A stretch of 64,000 nt of DNA from Ruminococcus sp. (GCA_017411835.1 JAFQPG010000002.1:124001-188000), one strand, 5' to 3'. Counted from the first letter of the stretch, positions 1 to 7,529 are shown. The notes: generated by a model not told the origin, from the sequence alone. Numbers and translations: made by a program.

Positions 1-2126
1 AGACCGTCAACCTCGATTAAAACATCGCGACGGGAAAGGTTTAATCTGCCCTTGTCGTCGATTTCGAGAACCTTAACTCTGATAACGTCGCCAACGTTTA
101 CAACATCAGTTACGTTTTCTGTACGCTTAACATCAAGCTGTGAAACGTGAACTAAGCCCTCTTTGCCCGGAGCAATTTCAACAAAAGCGCCGAAGTCCAT
201 AATGCGTGTAACCTTACCAAGGAAGATTGCACCCGGTTCCGGATCAATAGCGATTGTCTTAACGATTTCAAGAGCACGCTTACATTTATCAGCATCGATA
301 CCTGATACAAATACCTGACCGAACTCGCCGTCTTCTTCGATATCGATTTTAACTTCGCATTCAGCCTGAATTTCTTTGATAACCTTACCGCCTTTGCCGA
401 TAACCTCAGCAATCTTGTCAGCAGGAATAGTAGTTGTGAGCATCTTTGGAGCATATTTTGAAAGCTCAGCTCTAGGCTCTGCGATAGCCTTGAGCATAAT
501 ATCGTCAAGGATATAGTTTCTAGCTTTGTGAGTTTTCTCAAGTGCTTCTTTAACCATTTCAGGTAAAAGACCTGTGATTTTAAGGTCCATCTGGATAGCT
601 GTGATACCGTCGTGTGTACCGGCTACCTTGAAGTCCATATCGCCGAAGAAGTCTTCAAGACCCTGAATGTCGACCATAGTCATCCATCTGTCACCCTCTG
701 TGATAAGACCGCAGGAGATACCTGCTACAGGAGCTTTGATAGGAACACCGGCGTCCATTAAAGCGAGTGTAGAACCACATACAGAGCCCTGTGAAGTTGA
801 ACCGTTTGAAGATACAACCTCGGATACAAGTCTAATAGCGTATGGGAACTCTTCAACTGATGGAATAACAGGTACTAAAGCACGCTCTGCAAGAGCACCG
901 TGACCGATTTCACGACGGCCAGGACCACGTGATGGTCTTGTCTCACCAACAGAGTAGCTAGGGAAGTTGTAGTGGTGCATATATCTCTTTGTTTCTTCAT
1001 CGTCGATACCGTCGAGTAACTGTGCATCAGATACAGGACCTAATGTAGCGATTGTGAGAACCTGAGTCTGGCCACGTGTGAATAAACCTGAACCGTGAAC
1101 ACGAGGTAAAAGAGAAACCTCTGATGCGAGAGGTCTGATGTCGTCCATACCTCTGCCGTCTACACGCTTTTGCTCGTCAAGTAACCATCTTCTTACGATA
1201 GTTTTCTGTGTCTTATAAAGACACTCGTCGATTTTAGCCTCACACTCCGGATAAATCTCGTCAAAGTGCTCGTGCACCTTTTCGTAGATTGGCTTGAGTC
1301 TTTCATCTCTTACTGTCTTGTCGTCTGTGTCTAAAGCTACCTTGATTTCTTCCTCAGAAAAGCTCTTGATAGCCTCGAACATATCGTGGTCAGGTTCATT
1401 TGATGGGTAAGCAAACTTCTCCTTACCTATTTCAGCCTGAATGCCCTCGATGAATTTAATGATGTGCTGGTTAGCTTCGTGACCTGCCATAATAGCGTTG
1501 TACATTGTTTCATCATCAACGCAGTTAGCACCTGCTTCGATCATAGCGATACGCTCTGATGTAGAAGCAACTGTTGTAGCCATATCTGACTTTGCTCTTT
1601 GCTGTGCATTTGGGTTGATAACGATTTCGCCGTCAACAAGACCAACTGATACAGAAGAGATAGGGCCATTCCAAGGAATGTCAGAAATAGAAAGTGCGAT
1701 TGATGTACCAACCATAGCTGCGATTTCAGGCATACAGTCAGGGTCAACGCTCATTACAGTACAAACGATAGAAACATCGTTTCTCATATCCTTAGGGAAA
1801 AGTGGACGGATAGGTCTGTCGATAACGCGGGAAACAAGCACAGCCTTGTCAGAAGGTCTGCCCTCACGCTTTAAAAAGCTTCCCGGAATCTTACCAACAG
1901 AGTAGAGCTTCTCCTCGAAATCTACAGAAAGAGGGAAGAAGTCGATGCCGTCTCTTGGTTTAGCTGCAGCAGTAGCAGCAACGTGAACAACAGTCTCGCC
2001 GTAGCGGACTAAACATGCACCATTTGCAAGCTGAGTCATCTTACCTGTTTCTACAACAAGTGGTCTGCCCGCAAATTCAGTTTCGAAAACTCTGAACTTG
2101 TCAAAAGTCATCATTGAGTTTGCCAT
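1..2126 (-). CDS. pnp: Polyribonucleotide nucleotidyltransferase (PNPase), C-terminus cut by window edge
   Basis: 3'-to-5' phosphorolytic exoribonuclease of mRNA turnover, cytoplasmic, trimeric in known cases. The reading frame (about 708 codons visible) shows two RNase PH-type cores, the second with the phosphate-site motif SRGPGRREIGHGALAER, then a KH domain (VIGKGGKVIKEI) and an S1 domain (GKVTRIMDFGAFVEI). The family is usually 700-720 residues, so only a few C-terminal residues lie beyond base 1. The ATG at 2126 follows a strong AGGAGG (2134-2140). It lies 190 bases downstream of rpsO, the classical rpsO-pnp order. A long inverted repeat in the leader may serve autoregulation. Confidence 0.97.
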   Translation of the reverse strand, partial: MANSMMTFDKFRVFETEFAGRPLVVETGKMTQLANGACLVRYGETVVHVAATAAAKPRDGIDFFPLSVDFEEKLYSVGKIPGSFLKREGRPSDKAVLVSRVIDRPIRPLFPKDMRNDVSIVCTVMSVDPDCMPEIAAMVGTSIALSISDIPWNGPISSVSVGLVDGEIVINPNAQQRAKSDMATTVASTSERIAMIEAGANCVDDETMYNAIMAGHEANQHIIKFIEGIQAEIGKEKFAYPSNEPDHDMFEAIKSFSEEEIKVALDTDDKTVRDERLKPIYEKVHEHFDEIYPECEAKIDECLYKTQKTIVRRWLLDEQKRVDGRGMDDIRPLASEVSLLPRVHGSGLFTRGQTQVLTIATLGPVSDAQLLDGIDDEETKRYMHHYNFPSYSVGETRPSRGPGRREIGHGALAERALVPVIPSVEEFPYAIRLVSEVVSSNGSTSQGSVCGSTLALMDAGVPIKAPVAGISCGLITEGDRWMTMVDIQGLEDFFGDMDFKVAGTHDGITAIQMDLKITGLLPEMVKEALEKTHKARNYILDDIMLKAIAEPRAELSKYAPKMLTTTIPADKIAEVIGKGGKVIKEIQAECEVKIDIEEDGEFGQVFVSGIDADKCKRALEIVKTIAIDPEPGAIFLGKVTRIMDFGAFVEIAPGKEGLVHVSQLDVKRTENVTDVVNVGDVIRVKVLEIDDKGRLNLSRRDVLIEVDG

Positions 2127-2156
2127 AATAAAATCCTCCTATAAAAATATATTTAC

Positions 2157-2265
2157 ACAGGATTTTACACTGTATCGTTTAGCAATAAAACCAACAGACA
2201 AGCGCAAAAGCAATTTGCCAAAATCTGCTCGTTTTACCGCTAAATAACAAATGTAAAAATCCTGT
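2157..2265 (-). promoter_or_regulatory. Long-range stem in pnp leader
   Basis: The 13-base arm at 2157-2169 (ACAGGATTTTACA in plus orientation) is complementary to 2252-2265 apart from one bulged A, enclosing about 82 nt just upstream of the pnp ribosome binding site. In E. coli a pnp leader stem is cut by RNase III and then used by PNPase for autoregulation. Whether this stem does the same is inference. Confidence 0.45.
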
Positions 2266-2268
2266 AAA

Positions 2269-2305
2269 AAACGCAATATAGGGCAAACGAAAAAATCGTC
2301 TGCCC
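2269..2305 (-). terminator. Hairpin after rpsO (terminator or processing site)
   Basis: A 10-bp stem (2281-2290 with 2296-2305, one G-U pair, 5-nt loop) follows the rpsO stop. On the minus strand a T-run comes only after about 9 nt, so it may be a leaky terminator or an mRNA 3'-end stabiliser between rpsO and pnp. Confidence 0.5.
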
Positions 2306-2316
2306 TAAGGTGATGC

Positions 2317-2580
2317 TTACTTACGGATACCGAGTCTAGCAATGATAGAACGATATCTCTCGATGTCAACCTTGATGAGATAATCAAGGAGAGCACGTCT
2401 TTGACCGATCATTTTGAACAAGCCACGACGTGAGTGATGGTCCTTCTTGTGAACCTTGAGGTGCTCAGTGAGGTCGTTGATTCTCTTTGTTAAAAGAGCA
2501 ATCTGAACTTCCGGAGAACCTGTGTCGCCTTCGTGCATAGCGTATTCCTGCATGATAGCAATCTTTTCTTCTTTAAGCAT
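2317..2580 (-). CDS. rpsO: 30S ribosomal protein S15
   Basis: Primary 16S rRNA-binding protein of the small subunit platform. The 87 residues match S15 in length and carry the family signature region ([44 protein letters not shown]). The ATG at 2580 is chosen because AAGGTGG lies at normal spacing before it; a GTG at 2592 would overlap that ribosome binding site. It has its own promoter at 2682-2710 and an approximately 95-nt leader, and is followed by pnp. Confidence 0.97.
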   Translation of the reverse strand: MLKEEKIAIMQEYAMHEGDTGSPEVQIALLTKRINDLTEHLKVHKKDHHSRRGLFKMIGQRRALLDYLIKVDIERYRSIIARLGIRK

Positions 2581-2681
2581 GAGTCTTACCACCTTTTTAA
2601 TATATTTCCGGCGTCACAGAAAAGGGAAGGTGATGTCCGTAAAACGGCTTACTCCCAAAACCGAGAACGCGGCTAGAAGTT

Positions 2682-2710
2682 ATTTTATCACAAAAGAATA
2701 TAAAAGTAAA
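2682..2710 (-). promoter_or_regulatory. Promoter of rpsO
   Basis: Minus strand TTTACT - 17 bp - TAAAAT, preceded by TGTGA at the -10 end. The predicted transcript begins about 95 nt before rpsO with small GC-rich hairpins (for example CCGTTTTACGG near 2641), which would suit S15 autoregulation, though no known leader class was matched. Confidence 0.65.
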
Positions 2711-2741
2711 GTATTTATATCTATATATAATGTAAAAATAA

Positions 2742-3137
2742 TTAATTGCTCTTTGATGACATATTTGTGATTTTAGCTAAAATACGAGATTTTTCCTTGT
2801 CAGAAAGCAACCTGTAAGAAATTATAAGAGACTGCTCGTCTTTGGTTAAAGAGTATATAGGCTTTGGTAAAAAGCTACCGTCATCAATATCCTTAAGAGG
2901 AGCGTTGAGATTTGTGCTATCTTTTTCACTCGGGAGAAGCTCCATCGGGTCAATCCTGAAAATCTGCGCAAGTTTAATGATAGTTTCAAGATTAGGCTCT
3001 GTTCTGCCGATTTCGTAGCTACAGATGTTAGTACGAGTCATACCGATAGCATCAGCTATCTGCTCTTGTGTAAGACCGCAATTTTTTCTGCACATTCGAA
3101 TTTTATAAGCAGTTGTGTTTTTATCTACCTTTGCCAA
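2742..3137 (-). CDS. XRE-family transcriptional regulator
   Basis: A 131-residue protein with an N-terminal helix-turn-helix of the Cro/C1 type at about residues 10-66 (RMCRKNCGLTQEQIADAIGM, NICSYEIGRTEPNLETIIKLAQ). The C-terminal part (residues 70-131) is charged and unrecognised. The start is TTG at 3137, supported by GGAGG in the preceding bases; no ATG fits. It is transcribed away from tRNA-Thr, and its promoter spacer contains repeats of TGTGAC/GTCACA that could be its own operator. The target genes are unknown. Confidence 0.85.
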   Translation of the reverse strand: MAKVDKNTTAYKIRMCRKNCGLTQEQIADAIGMTRTNICSYEIGRTEPNLETIIKLAQIFRIDPMELLPSEKDSTNLNAPLKDIDDGSFLPKPIYSLTKDEQSLIISYRLLSDKEKSRILAKITNMSSKSN

Positions 3138-3174
3138 ATTTTGCTCCTCCTTTCAAAAGATTTTGACACAAAAA

Positions 3175-3203
3175 ATTATAATGTGAAAAAATGTCACTTT
3201 CAA
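3175..3203 (-). promoter_or_regulatory. Promoter of the XRE gene with candidate operator repeats
   Basis: Minus strand TTGAAA - 17 bp - TATAAT. The spacer and the bases upstream hold an interrupted inverted repeat, AAATGT (minus strand, near 3218) and ACATTT (near 3190), within repeated GTGAC/GTCAC words. This suggests autoregulation by the neighbouring helix-turn-helix protein. Confidence 0.6.
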
Positions 3204-3261
3204 ATAAACGTCACATTTTGTAACATAATAAAAGATAAAGCATCAAAACTCGTAAAAACTC

Positions 3262-3290
3262 TTGAAAATCACGTCTGCGTGGGATATAAT
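3262..3290 (+). promoter_or_regulatory. Promoter of tRNA-Thr
   Basis: TTGAAA - 17 bp - TATAAT, ending 14 bases before the mature 5' end of the tRNA. Confidence 0.8.
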
Positions 3291-3304
3291 CTAAGATATA
3301 TTTT

Positions 3305-3380
3305 GCTGGAGTAGCTCAGTCGGTAGAGCATCTGATTCGTAATCAGCAGGTCGCGTGTTCGATTCACGTCTTCAGCTCCA
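3305..3380 (+). tRNA. tRNA-Thr (anticodon CGT)
   Basis: A 76-nt cloverleaf with a 7-bp acceptor (GCTGGAG with CTTCAGC, one G-U), D stem GCTC/GAGC, anticodon loop TTCGTAA giving CGT, T arm GCGTG-TTCGATT-CACGT, and an encoded CCA. It reads ACG codons. The mature 5' end lies 14 bases after a clear promoter, and a terminator-like hairpin begins 8 bases after CCA. Confidence 0.95.
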
Positions 3381-3387
3381 AAAGACA

Positions 3388-3414
3388 GGGCACCTAAAAG
3401 GGGTGCTCTTTTTA
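3388..3414 (+). terminator. Terminator of tRNA-Thr, carrying a ribosome binding site in its 3' arm
   Basis: Stem 3388-3394 (GGGCACC) with 3402-3408 (GGTGCTC), followed by TTTTTT. The purine stretch AAAGGGG at 3397-3403 overlaps the 3' arm and would be the Shine-Dalgarno of the small reading frame starting at 3414. Confidence 0.75.
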
Positions 3415-3581
3415 TGTTTAAAGGAAAGCGACCTCTAGATTACAACAGGGACAAACATCTTCCAAAAACCGATGAGCGTATTTATAAGGACGCATCAAAA
3501 TTATTATGCACAGAATTTGCGTCTATACTTAATATTGATAGCAAAGAAATATTGTCTTTGATTTTAGATACAACTGATTAA
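3414..3581 (+). CDS. Small protein of unknown function (55 aa)
   Basis: An intact 55-codon frame begins MFKGKRPLDYNRDKHLPKTD and ends just before a perfect terminator. The protein is charged, has no signal peptide or membrane segment, and was not recognised. The support is the AAAGGGG at proper spacing and the terminator directly after the stop. It would be expressed only by read-through of the tRNA terminator or from a promoter not seen here. Confidence 0.5.
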   Translation: MFKGKRPLDYNRDKHLPKTDERIYKDASKLLCTEFASILNIDSKEILSLILDTTD

Positions 3582-3595
3582 TGCAAAAATAAAAC

Positions 3596-3625
3596 GGGTG
3601 TTTCTTTAAACACCCATTTTGTTTG
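3596..3625 (+). terminator. Intrinsic terminator
   Basis: A perfect 8-bp stem, GGGTGTTT (3596-3603) with AAACACCC (3608-3615), 4-nt loop, then ATTTTGTTTG. Confidence 0.85.
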
Positions 3626-3707
3626 TTAAAAGCACGCACAAACGTTCATATAATATTGATTTTAATTTCATATACTCAAATTGTCAAGAACAATTGTAGG
3701 TGAAATT

Positions 3708-3920
3708 ATGAAAGAGATATTAGCGACACGTTTAAAAGAGTGCAGAAAAGAAAAAGGCTACACACAGATGCAGGTATCGATTTACTGCGATATTACGGAA
3801 AGAGCGTATCAAAACTATGAGCTTATGACACGTGAGCCAAAGCTCGAGATACTTGTGCGTATTGCAGACCTCTTTGAAGTTTCACTTGATTACCTTACAG
3901 GCAGAACAAATGATAAATAA
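3708..3920 (+). CDS. Small XRE-family regulator (70 aa)
   Basis: Almost entirely one Cro/C1-type helix-turn-helix domain (LKECRKEKGYTQMQVSIYCD, RAYQNYELMTREPKLEILVR, ending SLDYLTGRTNDK). The ATG at 3708 follows TAGGTGA; an upstream TTG at 3681 has no ribosome binding site. It stands alone between two terminators and beside a related frameshifted copy. Single-domain regulators like this often control small adjacent operons or mobile-element genes, but no target is visible. Confidence 0.85.
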   Translation: MKEILATRLKECRKEKGYTQMQVSIYCDITERAYQNYELMTREPKLEILVRIADLFEVSLDYLTGRTNDK

Positions 3921-3930
3921 AAAATAAAAG

Positions 3931-3957
3931 ACGTTTGCATATAGCAGACGTTTTTTT
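3931..3957 (+). terminator. Intrinsic terminator
   Basis: Stem 3931-3938 (ACGTTTGC) with 3944-3951 (GCAGACGT, one T-G pair), then a run of T. It separates the two small XRE genes. Confidence 0.85.
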
Positions 3958-3988
3958 GTTTCTGATGTAGTACTAATGAGGGATAATT

Positions 3989-4182
3989 ATGTATTTTAAA
4001 AGGTTACGTGACCTTAGAGAAGACACGATATGAAACAGGCTGATGTAGCACAGCATCTGGGAATTGCTCAGACTGTTTATTCAAGATACGAGAGAGGATA
4101 CCAGACAATACCTGTTGAGCATCTACTCAAGCTTGCAGATTTGTATGGTGTGACAACGGACTATATTCTTGGTAAAGACTAA
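3989..4182 (+). pseudogene. XRE-family regulator broken by a one-base deletion
   Basis: An ATG at 3989 with a GAGGG ribosome binding site begins MYFKRLRDLRED and then hits TGA at 4031-4033. In the next frame the protein continues from ATG 4030 as MKQADVAQHLGIAQTVYSRY and ends at TAA 4182. Adding one base near 4026 would give RLRDLREDHDMKQADVA, a common opening of small XRE proteins, so a single-base deletion has split a 64-residue regulator. The downstream part could start at ATG 4030 but would lack the first helix. A sequencing or assembly error is an alternative. Confidence 0.8.
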
Positions 4183-4186
4183 AAAG

Positions 4187-4217
4187 AAAGGCACTTGCGT
4201 TTTTGCAAGTGCCTTTT
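4187..4217. terminator. Bidirectional terminator between XRE pseudogene and ychF
   Basis: A perfect 12-bp stem, AAAGGCACTTGC (4187-4198) with 4205-4216, 6-nt loop, with A- and T-rich flanks on both sides. It serves convergent genes. Confidence 0.9.
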
Positions 4218-4233
4218 AATATTATACTATTTA

Positions 4234-5328
4234 TTATACGTTAAATCTGAAAAGTACAACGTCGCCGTCTTTCATAACGTACTCTTTGCCTTCGCTTCGA
4301 ACCAAACCTTTTTCTTTAGCAGCAGCCATCGAGCCACATTCGATAAGGTCGTCAAAAGCGATAACCTCAGCGCGGATAAAGCCACGCTCAAAGTCAGAGT
4401 GGATTTTTCCTGCAGCACCCGGTGCTTTAGTACCGTTTTTGATAGTCCATGCTCTGACCTCAGGTTTGCCTGCAGTAAGGTAAGAGATAAGACCTAAAAG
4501 GGTGTAGCATTCATTAATAAGTCTGTCAAGACCGGACTGCTCAAGTCCCATATCAGAAAGGAAAAGTTCCTTTTCTTCAGCGTCCATTTCTATAATCTGT
4601 TCTTCAAGCTCTGCACAGATAGGAAGCACACCGGCGTTTTCAGTAGCGGCGAGCTCTCTGACCTTTTGCAGTCTTGCGTTGTTTTCAATACCTGCTTCAA
4701 AATCGCTTTCGCTCATATTAGCGGCGTAGATAACAGGTTTGTTTGTAAGTAGAGCAACTTCTGACAAAAGCTTTTTTTCGTCGTCGTCACATTCAACCGA
4801 GCGGGCGGTTTTGCCGTTATTTAAAGCATCTTCGACACGCTTGAAGAAATCAACCTCAGCTTGATATTTTTTATCAGCTTTTGTCATTTTCTGGGCTTTG
4901 TCTATTCTGCGCTGAATAATCTCAACGTCCGATAGGATAAGCTCAAGATTGATGGTGTCGATATCTCTGATTGGGTCAACACTGCCTTCAACGTGGATAA
5001 TGTCGTCGTTGTCAAAGCAACGAACAACGTGAACGATAGCATCACATTCTCTGATGTTAGACAAAAATTTATTACCCAAGCCTTCGCCCTTTGATGCGCC
5101 CTTTACAAGACCTGCGATGTCTACAAATTCGATTGTTGCAGGAGTGTATTTGTCAGGGTCGTACATATCTGCAAGCTTATCAAGACGCTTGTCAGGAACT
5201 GCAACCACGCCGACATTCGGCTCAATCGTGCAGAAAGGGTAGTTCGCGGACTGTGCGCCCGCGTTTGTGATAGCGTTAAAAAGAGTGCTTTTGCCGACAT
5301 TTGGCAAACCAACTATACCTAATTTCAT
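4234..5328 (-). CDS. ychF: Ribosome-binding ATPase/GTPase YchF (OLA1 family)
   Basis: An Obg-superfamily P-loop protein that prefers ATP in characterised members, associates with ribosomes and affects stress responses. The G1 motif GLPNVGKST is at residues 6-14, switch II DIAGLVKGAS follows, and the specificity motif reads NMSE instead of NKxD, as expected in this family. A coiled-coil insertion and a C-terminal TGS domain (near GYISYLTAGKPEVRAW-like sequence to the end) complete the 364 residues, close to the E. coli length. The ATG at 5328 follows GGAG; the upstream TTG would overlap that site. It is transcribed divergently from the HAD gene. Confidence 0.96.
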   Translation of the reverse strand: MKLGIVGLPNVGKSTLFNAITNAGAQSANYPFCTIEPNVGVVAVPDKRLDKLADMYDPDKYTPATIEFVDIAGLVKGASKGEGLGNKFLSNIRECDAIVHVVRCFDNDDIIHVEGSVDPIRDIDTINLELILSDVEIIQRRIDKAQKMTKADKKYQAEVDFFKRVEDALNNGKTARSVECDDDEKKLLSEVALLTNKPVIYAANMSESDFEAGIENNARLQKVRELAATENAGVLPICAELEEQIIEMDAEEKELFLSDMGLEQSGLDRLINECYTLLGLISYLTAGKPEVRAWTIKNGTKAPGAAGKIHSDFERGFIRAEVIAFDDLIECGSMAAAKEKGLVRSEGKEYVMKDGDVVLFRFNV

Positions 5329-5390
5329 TTTAATCTCCAATCTATGAGGTGTTGCTCAAAATGATTTTTTGTAGTAATATAACAAAAGAT

Positions 5391-5396
5391 AGTATA
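5391..5396 (-). promoter_or_regulatory. Extended -10 of ychF promoter
   Basis: Minus strand TGTTATACT. The -35 region (TTTATT, 17 bp upstream) is weak, so recognition would rest on the extended -10. Confidence 0.5.
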
Positions 5397-5451
5397 ACAT
5401 AAAAGTTTTACAAAATAAAGATATTTTTATTTTGTTTAAAAAGGTGAGAAA

Positions 5452-6102
5452 ATGAAGAAATATGATATTGCTTTGTTTGATTTGGACGGTACCATTTCCG
5501 CATCTGCACAGGGCATAAAATATTGCATACAGCAGACACTTGATAAAATGGGTAAGCCACATCCCGATTTATCCGACTACAGCAAATATATCGGGCCACC
5601 GCTTTTGCACACTTTTCAAAAGCTTTGCGGTTTGGATGAGGTAGAGGCTCAGCAGGCAGTAGAGATATATGTAAAGCTTTATGATGTTGACGGCTTAAAG
5701 CAAAACAAGCTTTTTGACGGTATAGAGGAAGTCCTTTCAGCCTGCAGAGAAAACGGTATAAGAATTGCGGTGTGTTCTTCAAAGCACGAAAAGATAGCTA
5801 CAAAGGTCGTTGAGCTTTTAGGCGTGTACGATTACTTTGATAAGATATGTGGTTCAACCATTGATGGAAGCAGAAAGAAAAAAGAGGAGCTTATTCCATA
5901 TTCTCTCGAAAAGCTCGGTGCAAACTCAAGACAGAAAGTTGTTATGATAGGTGACACAAGCTTTGATGCAATAGGTGCAAAAATTTGCGGCGTTGATTTT
6001 ATCGGTGTAACCTACGGCTACGGAAAAAAAGAGGATATGGAAAAGTGTGGGGCAAAGGTGTTTGCTGATACTCCACAAAATCTCCATAATTATTTGTTTT
6101 AA
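5452..6102 (+). CDS. HAD-family hydrolase, phosphoglycolate phosphatase-like
   Basis: A 216-residue HAD superfamily subclass IA phosphatase. The nucleophile motif FDLDGTI is at residues 8-14, motif II falls at AVCSSKHEK (about 104-112), and the acidic motif IV at VVMIGDTSFDAIGAK (about 164-178). A helical cap lies between motifs I and II. Substrate cannot be assigned from sequence; small phosphorylated metabolites are typical. The ATG follows AGGTGA. It may begin a run with the next two genes, 59 and 2 bases apart. Confidence 0.85.
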   Translation: MKKYDIALFDLDGTISASAQGIKYCIQQTLDKMGKPHPDLSDYSKYIGPPLLHTFQKLCGLDEVEAQQAVEIYVKLYDVDGLKQNKLFDGIEEVLSACRENGIRIAVCSSKHEKIATKVVELLGVYDYFDKICGSTIDGSRKKKEELIPYSLEKLGANSRQKVVMIGDTSFDAIGAKICGVDFIGVTYGYGKKEDMEKCGAKVFADTPQNLHNYLF

Positions 6103-6161
6103 TCATAGTGTTAAAAGCCTTTTCATATACATAGGACAATATGTATATATGAGGTGCTGTG

Positions 6162-6650
6162 ATGTTTGTCTTAACTTTAAAATCAAAGCTTAACAAAAAG
6201 ACTTTAAAAAAGCTTGTGGTCAGCGTTGTGTTGATTGTGTGTGCAGTTCTTACTGTTGTCGGTGCAGTAAATGTATATGACAAACCAAGCACCAAGGCTA
6301 ATTCAAGCAATGGTGAGTTTATCACAGCATTTGAAGAAGAAAACGCACAGGAATTTGTAAAGCAATTTGATAAAGCTGTTGCACAGCTTTTTAAGCATCA
6401 GACGATTTTTATCCCGACTGAATTTGATAATACATATATTGATTATAATAACTTACAAAAAGAGCAAGGGCTTAACCTTGAAAAGTATAAAGGAAAACAG
6501 TGTCAGCTTTACATATATAAGCTTAAGGGTTATACGATTGATTACGCAGATGCCTATATATCTTTAATAGTTTACAGAGATAGCGTAATCGCAGGTCATA
6601 TATCGACAGGAGTTTTAAATAGCAGGCTGTACACTTTCTACGGAGAATAA
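6162..6650 (+). CDS. Membrane-anchored small protein, DUF4830-like
   Basis: A 162-residue protein with one membrane segment at about residues 17-37 (LVVSVVLIVCAVLTVVGAV) and an extracytoplasmic C-terminal domain. The arrangement MFVLTLKSK, a transmembrane helix and a small beta-rich domain ending in YTFYGE resembles proteins annotated as DUF4830; that identity is from memory and not certain. Function is unknown. The ATG at 6162 has GAGGTG at 6151-6156; the GTG just before it is less well placed. The stop is 2 bases before the pseudouridine synthase gene, so the two are co-transcribed. Confidence 0.75.
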   Translation: MFVLTLKSKLNKKTLKKLVVSVVLIVCAVLTVVGAVNVYDKPSTKANSSNGEFITAFEEENAQEFVKQFDKAVAQLFKHQTIFIPTEFDNTYIDYNNLQKEQGLNLEKYKGKQCQLYIYKLKGYTIDYADAYISLIVYRDSVIAGHISTGVLNSRLYTFYGE

Positions 6651-6652
6651 AG

Positions 6653-7381
6653 ATGAAGAATCTTCAACGATTAGACAAAGTAATATCAACGCAGACAAGC
6701 TACTCGCGCAAAGAGATAAAAAGCCTTGCAAAGCAAGGAGATATTTGTGTAAACTCGGTAGTGTGCAAGCAAAGTGATGTAAAGATTGACCCCGATACTG
6801 ATGTGGTGACCGTCTGCTCAGAGAAAATAGAGTACAAGCAGTATGTATATTATATGCTTAACAAGCCTAAGGGCGTGCTTTCTGCAAGCAACGATAAATC
6901 TGCGCCGACTGTTATTGATTTAATTCCTGACAGCTTATACAGGAAAAATCTTTTTCCTGCTGGCAGATTGGATAAAGATACAACAGGTCTTCTGATTATT
7001 ACCGACGACGGCGATTATGCCCACAGGATGCTTGCTCCGAATAAAAAGGTATATAAGCATTATATTGCTACTCTTGAAAACGAGCTTACAGGACAAGAAA
7101 AGGAGCAGTTTGAAAACGGTATAGTTTTAAACGACGGCACCGTTTGTCAGAAAGCGTACTTTGAGAAAATTGGCTCTAATCGTGCACTGGTGAAAATTTG
7201 CGAAGGAAAATTTCATCAGGTAAAAAAGATGTTTTCGGCGTGCTCACATACGGTGGTTGAGCTTGAGAGGGTGCAGATTGGAGAACTTAAACTCGACCCT
7301 GCTTTAGAGTACGGTCAGGTCAGAGAACTGACAAAAGAGGAAAGAGAGGCTGTTTTTGATAGCAAAAATGACCAAATTTGA
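6653..7381 (+). CDS. RsuA/RluB-family rRNA pseudouridine synthase
   Basis: Converts a uridine in 16S or 23S rRNA to pseudouridine. The N-terminal S4 RNA-binding domain (RLDKVISTQTSYSRKEIKSL, residues 5-60) is followed by the catalytic core with the active-site loop AGRLDKDTTGLL (Asp at about residue 105) and MLNKPKGVLS. At 242 residues it fits the small-subunit enzyme RsuA (U516) better than the longer RluB group, but the target site is inferred. It starts 2 bases after the preceding stop. Confidence 0.9.
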   Translation: MKNLQRLDKVISTQTSYSRKEIKSLAKQGDICVNSVVCKQSDVKIDPDTDVVTVCSEKIEYKQYVYYMLNKPKGVLSASNDKSAPTVIDLIPDSLYRKNLFPAGRLDKDTTGLLIITDDGDYAHRMLAPNKKVYKHYIATLENELTGQEKEQFENGIVLNDGTVCQKAYFEKIGSNRALVKICEGKFHQVKKMFSACSHTVVELERVQIGELKLDPALEYGQVRELTKEEREAVFDSKNDQI

Positions 7382-7470
7382 CCTAATGTTTTTTACTTAT
7401 GGGTATATTATATAAAAATTACAGCAAATATTTAGTGAAAAAATAAGTGGTATTGTTTTAAGTTTTGTGC

Positions 7471-7476
7471 TACAAT
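7471..7476 (+). promoter_or_regulatory. Extended -10 upstream of the sugar-transport ATPase gene
   Basis: TGTGC-TACAAT at 7466-7476, 54 bases before the ATG; no good -35 is visible. Confidence 0.5.
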
Positions 7477-7529
7477 ACTATTTGATATAAGTAGTCGTGT
7501 AATTACGTACTATTATTGGAGGTTTTCAT

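Noticed and set aside
667-1905. Open frames on the plus strand opposite pnp
   Set aside because: They lie antisense to a fully conserved PNPase frame, lack ribosome binding sites and show no recognisable protein.
2139-2396. Minus-strand frame spanning the rpsO-pnp gap
   Set aside because: It overlaps the rpsO end in another frame and runs through the hairpin and pnp leader; no translation signals.
3305-3380. Attachment site at the tRNA-Thr 3' end
   Set aside because: No second copy of the tRNA 3' segment and no integrase gene were found in the window.
5408-5782. Minus-strand frame covering the start of the HAD gene
   Set aside because: It overlaps a clear HAD motif region and the ychF promoter; no ribosome binding site.
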